Below are positions 34,425 through 42,757 of a DNA stretch of 43,895 bases, one piece after another; the first letter of the stretch is position 1; every line of letters begins with the position of its first letter. A model generated the notes under the pieces. It saw nothing but the letters and a program-made list of their open reading frames with translations. It had not been told where the DNA came from and did not search any database. A program made the position numbers and the translations under genes. The stretch covers positions 1 through 43,895 of the forward strand of contig PARF01000024.1 of the NCBI GenBank assembly GCA_002709915.1. The letters run 5' to 3'. The stretch comes from Roseibacillus sp. (lineage in GTDB: Bacteria; Verrucomicrobiota; Verrucomicrobiia; Verrucomicrobiales; Akkermansiaceae).

Positions 34425-35624
34425 CTAGCCGATAACGCCCATCTCTCGACCCGTTCTGGCGAAGGCGTCCACAGCTCGATCGAGCTGCTCCGTGGTGTGT
34501 GCCGCAGAAATCTGAGTGCGGATTCGAGCTGTTTCATGCGGCACGACCGGGTAAAAGAACCCGATGGCATACACCCCGTATTCCAAAAGCTTCCGCGCAA
34601 ACTGCTGCGAAAGTGCAGCATCCCCGAGCATGATTGGAGTAATGGGGTGGTCGGCACCAGCTATGGAAAACCCCGTCTTCGCCATGGACTCCCTGAAATA
34701 GATCGTATTTCGTTTTACGCGCTCAGCTAATTCGTTGGAGCTCTCAAGCATTTCAAACACCTTCAAGGCTGCCGCAACAATAACTGGAGCCAGACTGTTG
34801 GAAAACAGGTAGGGCCGCGAACGCTGCCGAAGTAAATCAATGATTTCCCTGCGCCCAGAGGTATACCCTCCCGAAGCTCCTCCGAGTGCTTTCCCAAGGG
34901 TTGAAGTAGTCAGGTCGATTTTCCCGAAAAGCCCGCAGTGCTCGTGAGTCCCACGTCCCCTGGGCCCGAGAAACCCTGTGGCATGGCAATCATCAAAATG
35001 CACCAGAGCACCATATTTAGCGGCCAGCTCATGAATCCCATCCAGCTGGGCGATGACTCCATCCATTGAGAAGACCCCATCAGTAGTAATCAATTTCCTT
35101 CGAGCTCCGGAGGCCTCGGCCTCCTGCAGTTTCGTCTCCAGATCAGACAGGTCGTTGTTGCGGTAGCGATATCTCCGCGCTTTGCACAGCCGGACTCCAT
35201 CAATAATGGAAGCGTGGTTCAAACTGTCAGAAATCACGGCGTCATTCGCTGTAAGAAGAGTCTCATAAAGACCTCCATTTGCATCAAAACACGAGGGGTA
35301 GAGGATGGTGTCTTCCGTTCCAAGAAAAGCCGTGATCCTCTCTTCGAGCTCACGGTGAATCGATTGAGTGCCACAGATGAAACGCACAGAGGCTGTTCCA
35401 AAACCCCACTTCGCCAGAGATTCACGGGCGGCTTCCACAACAGCCGAGTGGTTCGCAAGCCCCAGATAGTTGTTTGCGCACATGTTGAGAACCTCCCGAC
35501 CATCATCCAGCCTTATAATCACGTCCTGAGAGGAACTGATCAATTTCTCTTCCTTATGAAGGCCCTCTCCCTTGATCTCCTCGAGGAGGCGCTTGAGTTG
35601 AGATTGAAAGTCGGTGGAAAACAC
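34425..35624 (-). CDS. kbl: Glycine C-acetyltransferase (2-amino-3-ketobutyrate CoA ligase)
   Basis: A PLP enzyme of the alpha-oxoamine synthase family: with threonine dehydrogenase it splits threonine into glycine and acetyl-CoA. The protein has 399 residues. [13 protein letters not shown] (48-60), [20 protein letters not shown] and [16 protein letters not shown] are typical of Kbl, [18 protein letters not shown] holds the PLP Asp/His, and Lys245 in [14 protein letters not shown] is the Schiff base. KBL is favoured over BioF by the FICGTQSIH and CHATGF motifs. The start codon is GTG (35624). No tdh gene is adjacent. It is 97 bp downstream of lysC on the same strand. Confidence 0.93.
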   Translation of the reverse strand: MFSTDFQSQLKRLLEEIKGEGLHKEEKLISSSQDVIIRLDDGREVLNMCANNYLGLANHSAVVEAARESLAKWGFGTASVRFICGTQSIHRELEERITAFLGTEDTILYPSCFDANGGLYETLLTANDAVISDSLNHASIIDGVRLCKARRYRYRNNDLSDLETKLQEAEASGARRKLITTDGVFSMDGVIAQLDGIHELAAKYGALVHFDDCHATGFLGPRGRGTHEHCGLFGKIDLTTSTLGKALGGASGGYTSGRREIIDLLRQRSRPYLFSNSLAPVIVAAALKVFEMLESSNELAERVKRNTIYFRESMAKTGFSIAGADHPITPIMLGDAALSQQFARKLLEYGVYAIGFFYPVVPHETARIRTQISAAHTTEQLDRAVDAFARTGREMGVIG

Positions 35625-35721
35625 AACTGAAGTTAGAACCGTATTGACCCCGTAGGGAGGTCAAAATTGTCTCCTGTTCACTCAAGGCCTACACTCCTTG
35701 TGTCTGGTGCTGACACGCTTT

Positions 35722-36945
35722 CTATCCGGGTGCGCTATCCAGGCCGAAAACCTGGTGAACGACGCGGGCTGCATCCTCTATACGTGTCTCGGCGACCGTA
35801 ATGGAAATCTTGATCTCGGAGGTGCTGATCATCCCAATATTAATTCCAGCCTCTCCAAGCGCCTTGAACATCTGGGCCGCAACACCCGAATGAGAACGCA
35901 TCCCGATTCCAACGACCGAAAGCTTCGCGATGCCGGCTTCAGTTTCGAGGTCAGCTTCTCCTCCTAGCTCTGAGAGCACGGGCTTTAGCGAAGCCTGCGC
36001 CCGGCCCAGATCGTGAGTGTGCATTGTGAAAGAATGCCGGGCATGTCCATCATGGGCTATGTTTGAGACGATCATGTCGATATTAATCTCGTCGTCTCCC
36101 AGCACTCCGAGGATACGGCCAGACATTCCTGGTTCATCGGGAATTCCTGTGATCGTAACGCGTGCCTGTGAGCGCTCGATAGAGACTCCACGTATGACCA
36201 CAGCTTCCATTGCTTCGTGTTCTTCAGTCACAATTGTTCCGGGGTTATTATTGAGAGAAGAACGAACTTCAAACTTTACGCCATATTTCTTCGCGAACTC
36301 GACCGATCGCGACTGCATTACCTTGGTTCCCACAGAGGCGAGTTCCAGAAGCTCATCGTAGGAGATCTCAGGGAGTTTTCTCGCATCGGAAACGACGCGG
36401 GGGTCTGCAGTATAGACCCCATCCACATCGGTAAGAATCTGGCAGAGGTCGGCATCAATAGAAGAAGCGAACGCTATCGCCGAGAGATCCGAACCACCTC
36501 GCCCAAGAGTCTGAATGAGCCCCTGCTCATTAACCCCCTGAAAACCTGCCACAATAACAACCTTCCCTTGCTCCAGATAGCTCCGGCTCAGCGTCGCATC
36601 TATGGTATCAATACGCGCCCGTGTGTGTGCACCGGAGGTTTTCACTCCTGCCTGACGTCCAGTAATGGAAACTGCTTCTACTCCAATTTGCTTAAGGGCC
36701 ATGGTCACCAGCGCGATGGACTGTTGCTCTCCGGTGGAAAGCAGGACGTCCATTTCGCGGGCGGGCGGCTCATCACAGAGTTCCTCCGCCATTCCGATCA
36801 GTTTATCAGTGACTCCTCCCATGGCGGAGACAACCACTGCAATTTGGTGTCCTTCATTCAAAAGCGACTCGATCCGCCGTGCTACGCTGCGAATGCGATC
36901 GAACGATCCGACGGATGTTCCACCATATTTCTGGACGATAAGCAT
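35722..36945 (-). CDS. lysC: Aspartate kinase
   Basis: Phosphorylates aspartate, the committed step towards lysine, threonine and methionine. The protein has 407 residues, the size of monofunctional two-ACT-domain enzymes. KYGGTSVG (6-13) is the kinase signature; TGEQQSIALVTMAL and GRGGSDLSAIAFAS follow. Two C-terminal ACT domains (about 265-405) include VTITGIPDEPGMSGRILGVL and the LSVVGIGMRSHSGVAAQMFK segment, which usually bind lysine or threonine for feedback inhibition. A 178-bp gap precedes it, with no attenuator or riboswitch that I could recognise. Together with hom at 39149-40480 it covers two steps of the threonine route, separated by ThuA and pseudopilin-like genes. Confidence 0.95.
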   Translation of the reverse strand: MLIVQKYGGTSVGSFDRIRSVARRIESLLNEGHQIAVVVSAMGGVTDKLIGMAEELCDEPPAREMDVLLSTGEQQSIALVTMALKQIGVEAVSITGRQAGVKTSGAHTRARIDTIDATLSRSYLEQGKVVIVAGFQGVNEQGLIQTLGRGGSDLSAIAFASSIDADLCQILTDVDGVYTADPRVVSDARKLPEISYDELLELASVGTKVMQSRSVEFAKKYGVKFEVRSSLNNNPGTIVTEEHEAMEAVVIRGVSIERSQARVTITGIPDEPGMSGRILGVLGDDEINIDMIVSNIAHDGHARHSFTMHTHDLGRAQASLKPVLSELGGEADLETEAGIAKLSVVGIGMRSHSGVAAQMFKALGEAGINIGMISTSEIKISITVAETRIEDAARVVHQVFGLDSAPG

Positions 36946-37123
36946 GGAGATTCGAAATAGCCGCTTTCCCCACGAAAATTAGGATCGCAGGAAGCACGAG
37001 TCCCCGCCGGGTTAGCGCCCTCGATGAAGGAGCGCAAGCTTCTGTTCTCGAATTCGTTGCAACTTCACCGCGCGAGTGCGTCCGCTGGCACAGTTCAGCC
37101 GCAGCAGCTGCGGAAAAGGTCAT

Positions 37124-38140
37124 CTAGTCCGCCAAGGGCACCACAGGAGTGTCCCAGCCTGCCATGTCTGACGGTTTTGTGCCTGCCTTACGTCGACCAC
37201 CGCCCCTCCCCCAGGTGGGATTATATGGGCCGACGAAAGCGATTTGGGCATCAGGGATGATCTCGTCCTCCAGCCCTGCCGCCCAGAAACACCCATTGAT
37301 CAGGAGCCTTCGATAGCCTTCGTCCAGAATGTCATTGGAAGCGCCGTAAGTGCTGGTGAAAACCCTCCCCTCCTTACCGGATTTCCCACGGTAACTTCTC
37401 GTCCACGCGCCAGGCACAGGTGGCATTTTCTGGTTGGGAGGTGAATCCGCAGTCATTCCCTGTAGCGGCTGTGCCATTGCGAGAACTCTGCTGGGCTCCA
37501 GCGGTGCAGCCCGGTAGCCTCCACATTGAGCCCACATTTTTTTGATTCCCCTGAGGATCGGGTGATCTTTTTCTGCGGCTACAATGTCGAGACGAGTACT
37601 CTGGCGGTGATTCCCGCCGTAGTGGCCAGCCCACTTCTCACCAAGAACCTGTCGACCCCATCCCCCCTGATATTCCTCGCCGTTAAAGCTGTTACCATAC
37701 TTCGCCCACTTGCTGTCACTGGGGATCCGGAAACCATGTGTTGCGGTGCGCAGACCGACAATGGGGCCTCCTCTGTCCAGATAATCAACAAAATGCTGCA
37801 TCTGTTCGTCTGGCCAATTCTGGAAACGAGTAAAGACGACCATCAGGTCTGCTGACCCGAGGGCTTCCATGCCCGGCACATTAGATTGCCCGGGAGTAAT
37901 CTCACCTTTGTCGTTCAGTCCAAACAGAACAGTGCACTTGAATCCATGATGGCGGGCCAAAATCCTCGCCAGCGCCGGGAGAGTCTCCTCCGACTTATAT
38001 TCATGATCACTGGCAATAAAGACTATGTGCTTTCCTGTTCCTGCTCCACTCGGGCCTTCATAAGTCAACGGATTGGCCTTTAATTCGCCGAGGGAAGCCC
38101 CGAGACACAGAACGACAAGGAGATATCGGACGCTATTCAT
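37124..38140 (-). CDS. Secreted ThuA-like domain protein
   Basis: The protein has 338 residues with a signal peptide (MNSVRYLLVVLCLGASLGEL). A ThuA (trehalose-utilization, glutamine amidotransferase-like Rossmann) domain covers most of the rest: HIVFIASDHEYKSEETLPAL, LMVVFTRFQNWPDEQMQHFV, GGPIVGLRTATHGF, WVQ-like segments and GHYGGNHRQSTRLDI. The SDHEYKSEETLP version is common in PVC bacteria and is a secreted relative of sugar-utilization ThuA proteins. Enzymatic activity is not established. It is divergent from the pseudopilin-like gene across a 204-bp region with a strong inverted repeat, and 178 bp upstream of lysC. Confidence 0.85.
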   Translation of the reverse strand: MNSVRYLLVVLCLGASLGELKANPLTYEGPSGAGTGKHIVFIASDHEYKSEETLPALARILARHHGFKCTVLFGLNDKGEITPGQSNVPGMEALGSADLMVVFTRFQNWPDEQMQHFVDYLDRGGPIVGLRTATHGFRIPSDSKWAKYGNSFNGEEYQGGWGRQVLGEKWAGHYGGNHRQSTRLDIVAAEKDHPILRGIKKMWAQCGGYRAAPLEPSRVLAMAQPLQGMTADSPPNQKMPPVPGAWTRSYRGKSGKEGRVFTSTYGASNDILDEGYRRLLINGCFWAAGLEDEIIPDAQIAFVGPYNPTWGRGGGRRKAGTKPSDMAGWDTPVVPLAD

Positions 38141-38240
38141 CGCTCGAGACTAGTAACAATCGGAGGATCCGGGCAAGTCCACATGAATCCGAAATGGCGT
38201 ATTCGACCGCTCCTTAACTCCGCAGGGCGCGGAAACCGGG

Positions 38241-38268
38241 ACAATTGAGGTAGGGCAACCTCAATTGT
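38241..38268. promoter_or_regulatory. Perfect 11-bp inverted repeat between divergent genes (operator candidate)
   Basis: ACAATTGAGGT (38241-38251) and ACCTCAATTGT (38258-38268) are exact complements around a 6-base AGGGCA loop. It sits 100 bp from the ThuA start and 77 bp before the pseudopilin-like start. The arms could form a hairpin or bind a dimeric regulator. A smaller dyad (TGCAA-N5-TTGCA, 38275-38289) follows. No T-tract follows on either strand, so a terminator is less likely. Confidence 0.45.
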
Positions 38269-38344
38269 AGGCTTGCAAGTAAGTTGCACAGCCGCTGGTC
38301 TTAGTGAGGTTTCCCAAGAACCTTCTGCTTCCCGCACTCCCAGA

Positions 38345-39121
38345 ATGAACAACAAATGCAGACCAAATCCGGCTCTTCGTCCGGGAAAATCCTACATGAT
38401 GCAGATCCTTGTTGGCACCGCGGTGGTTGTCATTGCCATTGGCATCGTGGCGACCATGGCAAAATCAGGAAAATCCAAGAACGATCGGGCAGAAGCTCTC
38501 CGCAAGTTGCAGGAAATTGGCGTAGCACTCACGGGATACCTCAATGATACCAATGGAGAGTTTCCGCTCGAAGATGCCACCGGTAAGGACAACTGGCTCA
38601 ACGCCGCAAAACCAGAGGCGGAAAGTGTTTGGTACAATGCGCTTCCAAAGCAGATGGGAGCTTCTCCTGTAAGTGAGCTGGGAGATAACCCGGCCCCCAG
38701 ATTCTATCAGAAAAGCTATCCTCTTTTCCTGTCAGGAGCTGATTACCCTCCCAGCAAAAAAGAAGGGAGACCCTACTTCGCTTTCGGATTTAACAGCAGT
38801 CTTCAGGTAAAGGGTGAGGATGGCTCAGAGCGAGCCGCCAGTCTTGCAGGAATCCAGCACAAGGATCGCACTGTCGCTTTTCTGGAGCGAGGCGTAAAGA
38901 AAGCCGAGGAGACCACAAAGCTGCAGGGGGGATTTGATGGCGGCCCTAAAGCCAATGCCAAGAATTTTGCTCCGCGTTACAACGGCAAGGGCCACATTCT
39001 CTTTGTAGACGGCCACGTTGAGTCGTTCCGATTCGAGGATATCACCGACGCGATGGGGCAGGCGGCCAACGGCCAGAATAACGTCTACTGGACCGGCGAT
39101 CCTGATAAGCGACCGAACTAG
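38345..39121 (+). CDS. Pseudopilin-like H-X9-DG type membrane protein
   Basis: The protein has 258 residues from ATG 38345; ATG 38396 or 38399 just before the helix are alternatives. One N-terminal membrane helix (MMQILVGTAVVVIAIGIVA) is followed by an amphipathic helix (DRAEALRKLQEIGVALTGYL) and a C-terminal domain ending in RYNGKGHILFVDGHVESF. The final DGHV motif is the mark of the H-X9-DG/DUF1559 group of type II secretion pseudopilin-like proteins. However, the GFTLIE prepilin-cleavage motif is missing, so it may not be processed. No other secretion genes are nearby. Confidence 0.7.
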   Translation: MNNKCRPNPALRPGKSYMMQILVGTAVVVIAIGIVATMAKSGKSKNDRAEALRKLQEIGVALTGYLNDTNGEFPLEDATGKDNWLNAAKPEAESVWYNALPKQMGASPVSELGDNPAPRFYQKSYPLFLSGADYPPSKKEGRPYFAFGFNSSLQVKGEDGSERAASLAGIQHKDRTVAFLERGVKKAEETTKLQGGFDGGPKANAKNFAPRYNGKGHILFVDGHVESFRFEDITDAMGQAANGQNNVYWTGDPDKRPN

Positions 39122-39148
39122 CAGCGCCACATACGGGCTCGTGGTGCT

Positions 39149-40480
39149 CTACTCCTGTAGAGTCTCGATCCGAAAAACAACAGGGCGTTCCGTGACACAG
39201 TCAAGGTCCTCAATTCCCTTAAGCGCTGACTTCAAAATTCCAAACGGACAGGTATGCAGAAGAAATACCATGTCGACAAAGGCGGCATCGGGCTCGTCAG
39301 GATCGACTGACGAGTGCGTTCCGCTGATTCCAATTCCTGCCCTTGCGAGTAACGAGGCGATATCCGCAACGACTCCCGGGCGATCCGTCACTGGAAATCT
39401 GACGTAGTAGGCCGTCTCGGTCTCATCGACCGGCTTGAGCGTTCCCTTCTGTCGATAGGGGAGAAACCCCTGTCTCTCTCCCTTTGACGCGCACCTCAAA
39501 GCTCGACCCGCATCGACCAGATCGGACACCACGGAGGATGCTGTGGGATCCTGCCCGGCGCCCCGGCCGTAAAATAGTGCGTCCCCTACCCCGTCACCTC
39601 TAATAGCGACTGCGTTGAAGACATCATTCACCGAAGCAAGAATATTGGTCTTTGGAATAAAGGATGGCTGAGTCCGGATTTCGATCGAACCATCCTCATG
39701 CTTTCGAACGATACAGAGGAGCTTCACGACGTAACCGAGCTCCTTGGCGAATCGAATATCGAGGGGTCGGACATACTCAATTCCACGCACATAGACCTCC
39801 TCAGGATCAATAACAAAACCGTGGACAATCGTCGCAAGCAGCATCGCCTTATGGGCAGCATCCCAGCCATTGACATCGAGTGTCTCATCCGCTTCGGCAT
39901 ATCCAAGCTCCTTGGCCTCGTTAAGGGCAGAGGGGTAATCAAGCCCGGCCTCAGTCATTCTCATCAGGATATAGTTGGAAGTTCCATTTATGATTCCTGA
40001 TATCAAGTCGATCTGGTTACCGACAAAAGACTCCCGGACTGCTTTAATGATGGGAATTCCTCCTGCGACTGCCGCCTCAAAATACACCGGAGTCTGGTGG
40101 CGACATGCCAGAGCAAAAACCTCCTCACCCCGCTCGGCAAGAAGGGCCTTGTTCCCCGTAACCACCGGTTTACCTGCTCCCAATGACGCCGCGACCAGTT
40201 CAAATGCCTCCTCCGTTCCCCCGATTAACTCTATCACGATATCAACGAGGGGATTTTCCACCATGGATTTCCAGTCCGTCGTAAACAGCTCAGCCGGTGC
40301 CGTGGCCTCGCGGGGCTTGTCTGTATCGCGAACGATGATCTGGCGGATCTCAAATTGCACACCCGATCCAGCACGTTCTGTGATGAGGCCGCCATTTTGA
40401 GCCAAGGCGTTCCATACCCCGGATCCGACCGTGCCAAATCCGGCAAGACCTACTCCGATGGTGCCATCATTTGTGATCAC
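39149..40480 (-). CDS. hom: Homoserine dehydrogenase
   Basis: Reduces aspartate semialdehyde to homoserine for threonine and methionine. The protein has 443 residues, the usual length for the ACT-domain form. The NAD(P)-binding loop IGVGLAGFGTVGSGVWNALA is at the N-terminus, IELIGGTEEAFELV and VVTGNKALLAERGEEVF follow, and GIINGTSNYILMRM and YAEADETLDVNGWDAAHKA are substrate-region motifs. DRPGVVADIASLLARAGIGI is the C-terminal ACT domain (about 355-430) for feedback control. The start is uncertain. GTG at 40480 gives a conventional N-terminus, but AGGA abuts it. A longer frame begins at GTG 40561. It is convergent with the pseudopilin-like gene. Confidence 0.94.
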   Translation of the reverse strand: MITNDGTIGVGLAGFGTVGSGVWNALAQNGGLITERAGSGVQFEIRQIIVRDTDKPREATAPAELFTTDWKSMVENPLVDIVIELIGGTEEAFELVAASLGAGKPVVTGNKALLAERGEEVFALACRHQTPVYFEAAVAGGIPIIKAVRESFVGNQIDLISGIINGTSNYILMRMTEAGLDYPSALNEAKELGYAEADETLDVNGWDAAHKAMLLATIVHGFVIDPEEVYVRGIEYVRPLDIRFAKELGYVVKLLCIVRKHEDGSIEIRTQPSFIPKTNILASVNDVFNAVAIRGDGVGDALFYGRGAGQDPTASSVVSDLVDAGRALRCASKGERQGFLPYRQKGTLKPVDETETAYYVRFPVTDRPGVVADIASLLARAGIGISGTHSSVDPDEPDAAFVDMVFLLHTCPFGILKSALKGIEDLDCVTERPVVFRIETLQE

Positions 40481-40678
40481 TCCTGAGCGATAGCGGATAT
40501 CGTGCGTGCCGCAAAGGCTCAAAGGACGCCTTGTCACGCTGAGATTGTGCCACGAGGTCACAACCGAGCGGCATTTTACCTAATCCAAAGTCCCGGCCTG
40601 ATCCCCTGACATGATAGATTTTTGCATAGGAAAGCGGGATTTTCGTGCTTTCCATGGAGATCATCGCTTTTCTCTGAA

Positions 40679-40706
40679 TTGAGGAAGTCGCCGGCAGCGT
40701 TATACT
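40679..40706 (+). promoter_or_regulatory. Candidate sigma70-type promoter giving a near-leaderless transcript
   Basis: TTGAGG (40679-40684) and TATACT (40701-40706) are 16 bp apart. The expected transcription start would be about 40713, only about 5 bases before the ATG at 40718, so the message would be nearly leaderless. No Shine-Dalgarno sequence precedes the ATG. Spacing and match to consensus are good but not proof. Confidence 0.4.
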
Positions 40707-40717
40707 AATGTGATCAG

Positions 40718-42010
40718 ATGAGCATCGACTCGCGCTATACATGGGATTCCCTCAGATCCAGAGAGGGCCGCGATCCGAGTTCGCGCCGTCGGAGATTCGG
40801 ATTCTGGGTCCTCCTGTCAGTTACGGGGGCTGTAATCCTCCACGTCGTGGGCCTTTGGGCTCTCGGAAAGTTTAATCTGCTTCTCGAGCTGGCCGATTTC
40901 GAATGGAGCTCCCAGACTTTTCACGTCAGCGAAACACATGAACTTCCTGCAGACGCTATAGCCCCTGCTCCTGATACTCAGGATTCTACTCCTCCCGCCA
41001 GTGCTGAAACTCTGCTCACTGAAATCGAGGAGCTTCTTCCTGAACTGGACGATTTGGAGATCGATATTCTCCCTGAGCTCGAAAAACCCGAGGTCTCTCT
41101 GGAACCACTCCGGCCGGCCAGATTAGGAGAAGAAAATGCTCCCTTGCTAGAGCCCTTGAAAGCCCCTGAAGTACAAGCCACTCTGGCAAACTTGGGACGC
41201 AACGAACCGCTCTTCACCGAAGTCCCGGAAGGACGCGTTGTTATTGAGGAAGGGCGCATCACCGCAGACCTTCCGGATCCCGACTCTTTTTTGAAGGATG
41301 CGGCCCTCCGTGGCGCCAATGGTTTGGACGAGAACGGGCTCCTCGAAGGCTACACTGAACTCGGGCGCTACCTCAGTTTTGATGTGGATCAGCTGGATCA
41401 GGGAAGAGCCGCCCTGCCAAGTGACCTCCTGTTTGAATTTAACGAGAACGAGCTCAAGCAGAACGCCCGCCTTGGGCTCATGCAGCTCGGCATGCTGATT
41501 GATCGAAATCCCAAGATGTATTGTATTCTCGAAGGACATTCCGACCTGTTCGGAACCGAGTCCTACAATATCGAACTTTCACGCAAACGGGCAATGGCCG
41601 TAAAAAACTGGTTGGTTCGCTCACTCGACCTCGATGGAAGCCGCATTATTGTCCGGGCTTATGGCCACGCCAGACCCAAGGTCCTCACCGGCGACCCGAA
41701 AGCACAGGCCATCAATCGCCGGGTTGATATTCTGATGCGTAAAACCGTTCCACCACAGGAAGCTCTTCCGGTCCGAGTAACGCCTTCCGTGGCTCTCCCG
41801 GTCGCACCCGACCCCCAAAAACCGGCCATCCCGCCAAAAGCCCTGCCAGTTGAGGAGGACATTCAGCCTCCCCCTCCGCCACCAGCCGAAGAGCTGCGCG
41901 AGCCTCCTCCCGCTCGCGCAATTCCCATTGAAGAGGCGCCACCCGCTCGAGCAGTCCCCATTCCGGAAGTGGGCCCCTCCCCGCCAGAAGAGCCAGTCCA
42001 AAACCCCTGA
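40718..42010 (+). CDS. TonB-like N-terminal helix fused to OmpA domain with C-terminal proline-rich tail
   Basis: Seen: 430 residues. A cytoplasmic Arg-rich start (SSRRRRFGFW) precedes a membrane helix (about 29-48, LLSVTGAVILHVVGLWALGK), followed by an acidic Pro/Glu-rich linker (about 60-230). An OmpA_C peptidoglycan-binding domain covers about 233-342 (LLFEFNENELKQNARLGLMQ, GHSDLFGTESYNIELSRKRA, NRRVDI). Here Asp and Arg of the diaminopimelate site are both kept. The final 85 residues are Pro-rich with near repeats (ARAIPIEEAPP, ARAVPIPEV). A single His in the helix recalls TonB/TolA but the Ser four residues before it is Ala. The gene is alone on its strand. A cell-wall anchor energized by ExbB/ExbD would be inference. 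Confidence 0.82.
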   Translation: MSIDSRYTWDSLRSREGRDPSSRRRRFGFWVLLSVTGAVILHVVGLWALGKFNLLLELADFEWSSQTFHVSETHELPADAIAPAPDTQDSTPPASAETLLTEIEELLPELDDLEIDILPELEKPEVSLEPLRPARLGEENAPLLEPLKAPEVQATLANLGRNEPLFTEVPEGRVVIEEGRITADLPDPDSFLKDAALRGANGLDENGLLEGYTELGRYLSFDVDQLDQGRAALPSDLLFEFNENELKQNARLGLMQLGMLIDRNPKMYCILEGHSDLFGTESYNIELSRKRAMAVKNWLVRSLDLDGSRIIVRAYGHARPKVLTGDPKAQAINRRVDILMRKTVPPQEALPVRVTPSVALPVAPDPQKPAIPPKALPVEEDIQPPPPPPAEELREPPPARAIPIEEAPPARAVPIPEVGPSPPEEPVQNP

Positions 42011-42035
42011 GACTCCACTGGGATCACGGGCAATT

Positions 42036-42746
42036 TCAGTCCCGCTCCGGAGACGTCTCTGCTTCCACTTCGGTTTCGTTGCCCTCCTCGGGCTCGCTGG
42101 CCACGGGCTCATCAGGGGAACCCTTTTCCGCCTGCAGGACCCCTTCTCCTTCCGAATCTGCTTCCGATAAGGCGCCCCCCTCCTCGGCGGGAGCTGCCTC
42201 AGGCTCCTCTCCCAGCCGGACCCGGTGATCATTAGAGATCAGATTTTCAAGAGCTTCCCATCCTCCGGGCCGTTGAAGGTTGAAGAGATTCAGATAGAGC
42301 GAAACGATCCGGGGATTAAAATCCGCATAGAGCCCATCGACAGTTTCATTAAGCTTGTCCTCATCCAATTCGTCAGGGAGAGCTCCCTCGACCGATCCCT
42401 CCCCATTGTGCTCGATCCCCATCCCGTCACAAAATCGGACGAGTAGTGGTTGCTGGAATTTCATGAACCACACCTGGAGAAGATGCTCCCCAACCGTATC
42501 ACTTCCGCGAAGCTTGAGGGTCTTGTGCATCCACGCAATCTGATCAGCAACCGACTTTCTCTGAACGAACACGGCGCGTAATTTGCGAGACTGGGCCAGA
42601 CTCGCTAACGCACTTTTATAAACATCGCGATCTTCCTCGCGGAAAGTGGTGAAGAGCTCCGTGACGATCGCAGGTTCTACTTCTTTGAAAATTTCGTGTG
42701 GTCTCACTTCGCTCTGCTTTATCTTCTCTCTGGCGCTCAGGGTCAA
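42036..42746 (-). CDS. Hypothetical protein with acidic C-terminal tail, downstream of trpC
   Basis: The protein has 236 residues, starting at TTG 42746 with AGGGAAGA just upstream, 11 bp after the trpC stop. No family is recognised. Residues 1 to about 165 look helical and folded (HEIFKEVEPAIVTELFTTFR, VGEHLLQVWFMKFQQPLLVR, LYLNLFNLQRPGGWEALENL). The last about 65 residues are Glu/Pro/Ala/Ser-rich and probably disordered. No signal peptide or membrane helix is visible. Its position directly behind trpC suggests co-transcription, without indicating function. Convergent with the OmpA gene over a 25-bp gap. Confidence 0.68.
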   Translation of the reverse strand: MTLSAREKIKQSEVRPHEIFKEVEPAIVTELFTTFREEDRDVYKSALASLAQSRKLRAVFVQRKSVADQIAWMHKTLKLRGSDTVGEHLLQVWFMKFQQPLLVRFCDGMGIEHNGEGSVEGALPDELDEDKLNETVDGLYADFNPRIVSLYLNLFNLQRPGGWEALENLISNDHRVRLGEEPEAAPAEEGGALSEADSEGEGVLQAEKGSPDEPVASEPEEGNETEVEAETSPERD

Positions 42747-42757
42747 GGCGGTCTTCC

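Noticed and set aside
35644-35664. TTGACC...GGTCAA hairpin between lysC and kbl
   Set aside because: Only a 6-bp stem with no T-tract downstream in the direction of transcription; not enough to call a terminator.
36217-36960. 247-codon plus-strand frame across lysC
   Set aside because: Antisense to aspartate kinase with intact motifs; no plausible domain.
36946-37123. Possible lysine or other riboswitch/attenuator upstream of lysC
   Set aside because: I could not recognise a conserved riboswitch core or a leader peptide rich in Lys/Thr.
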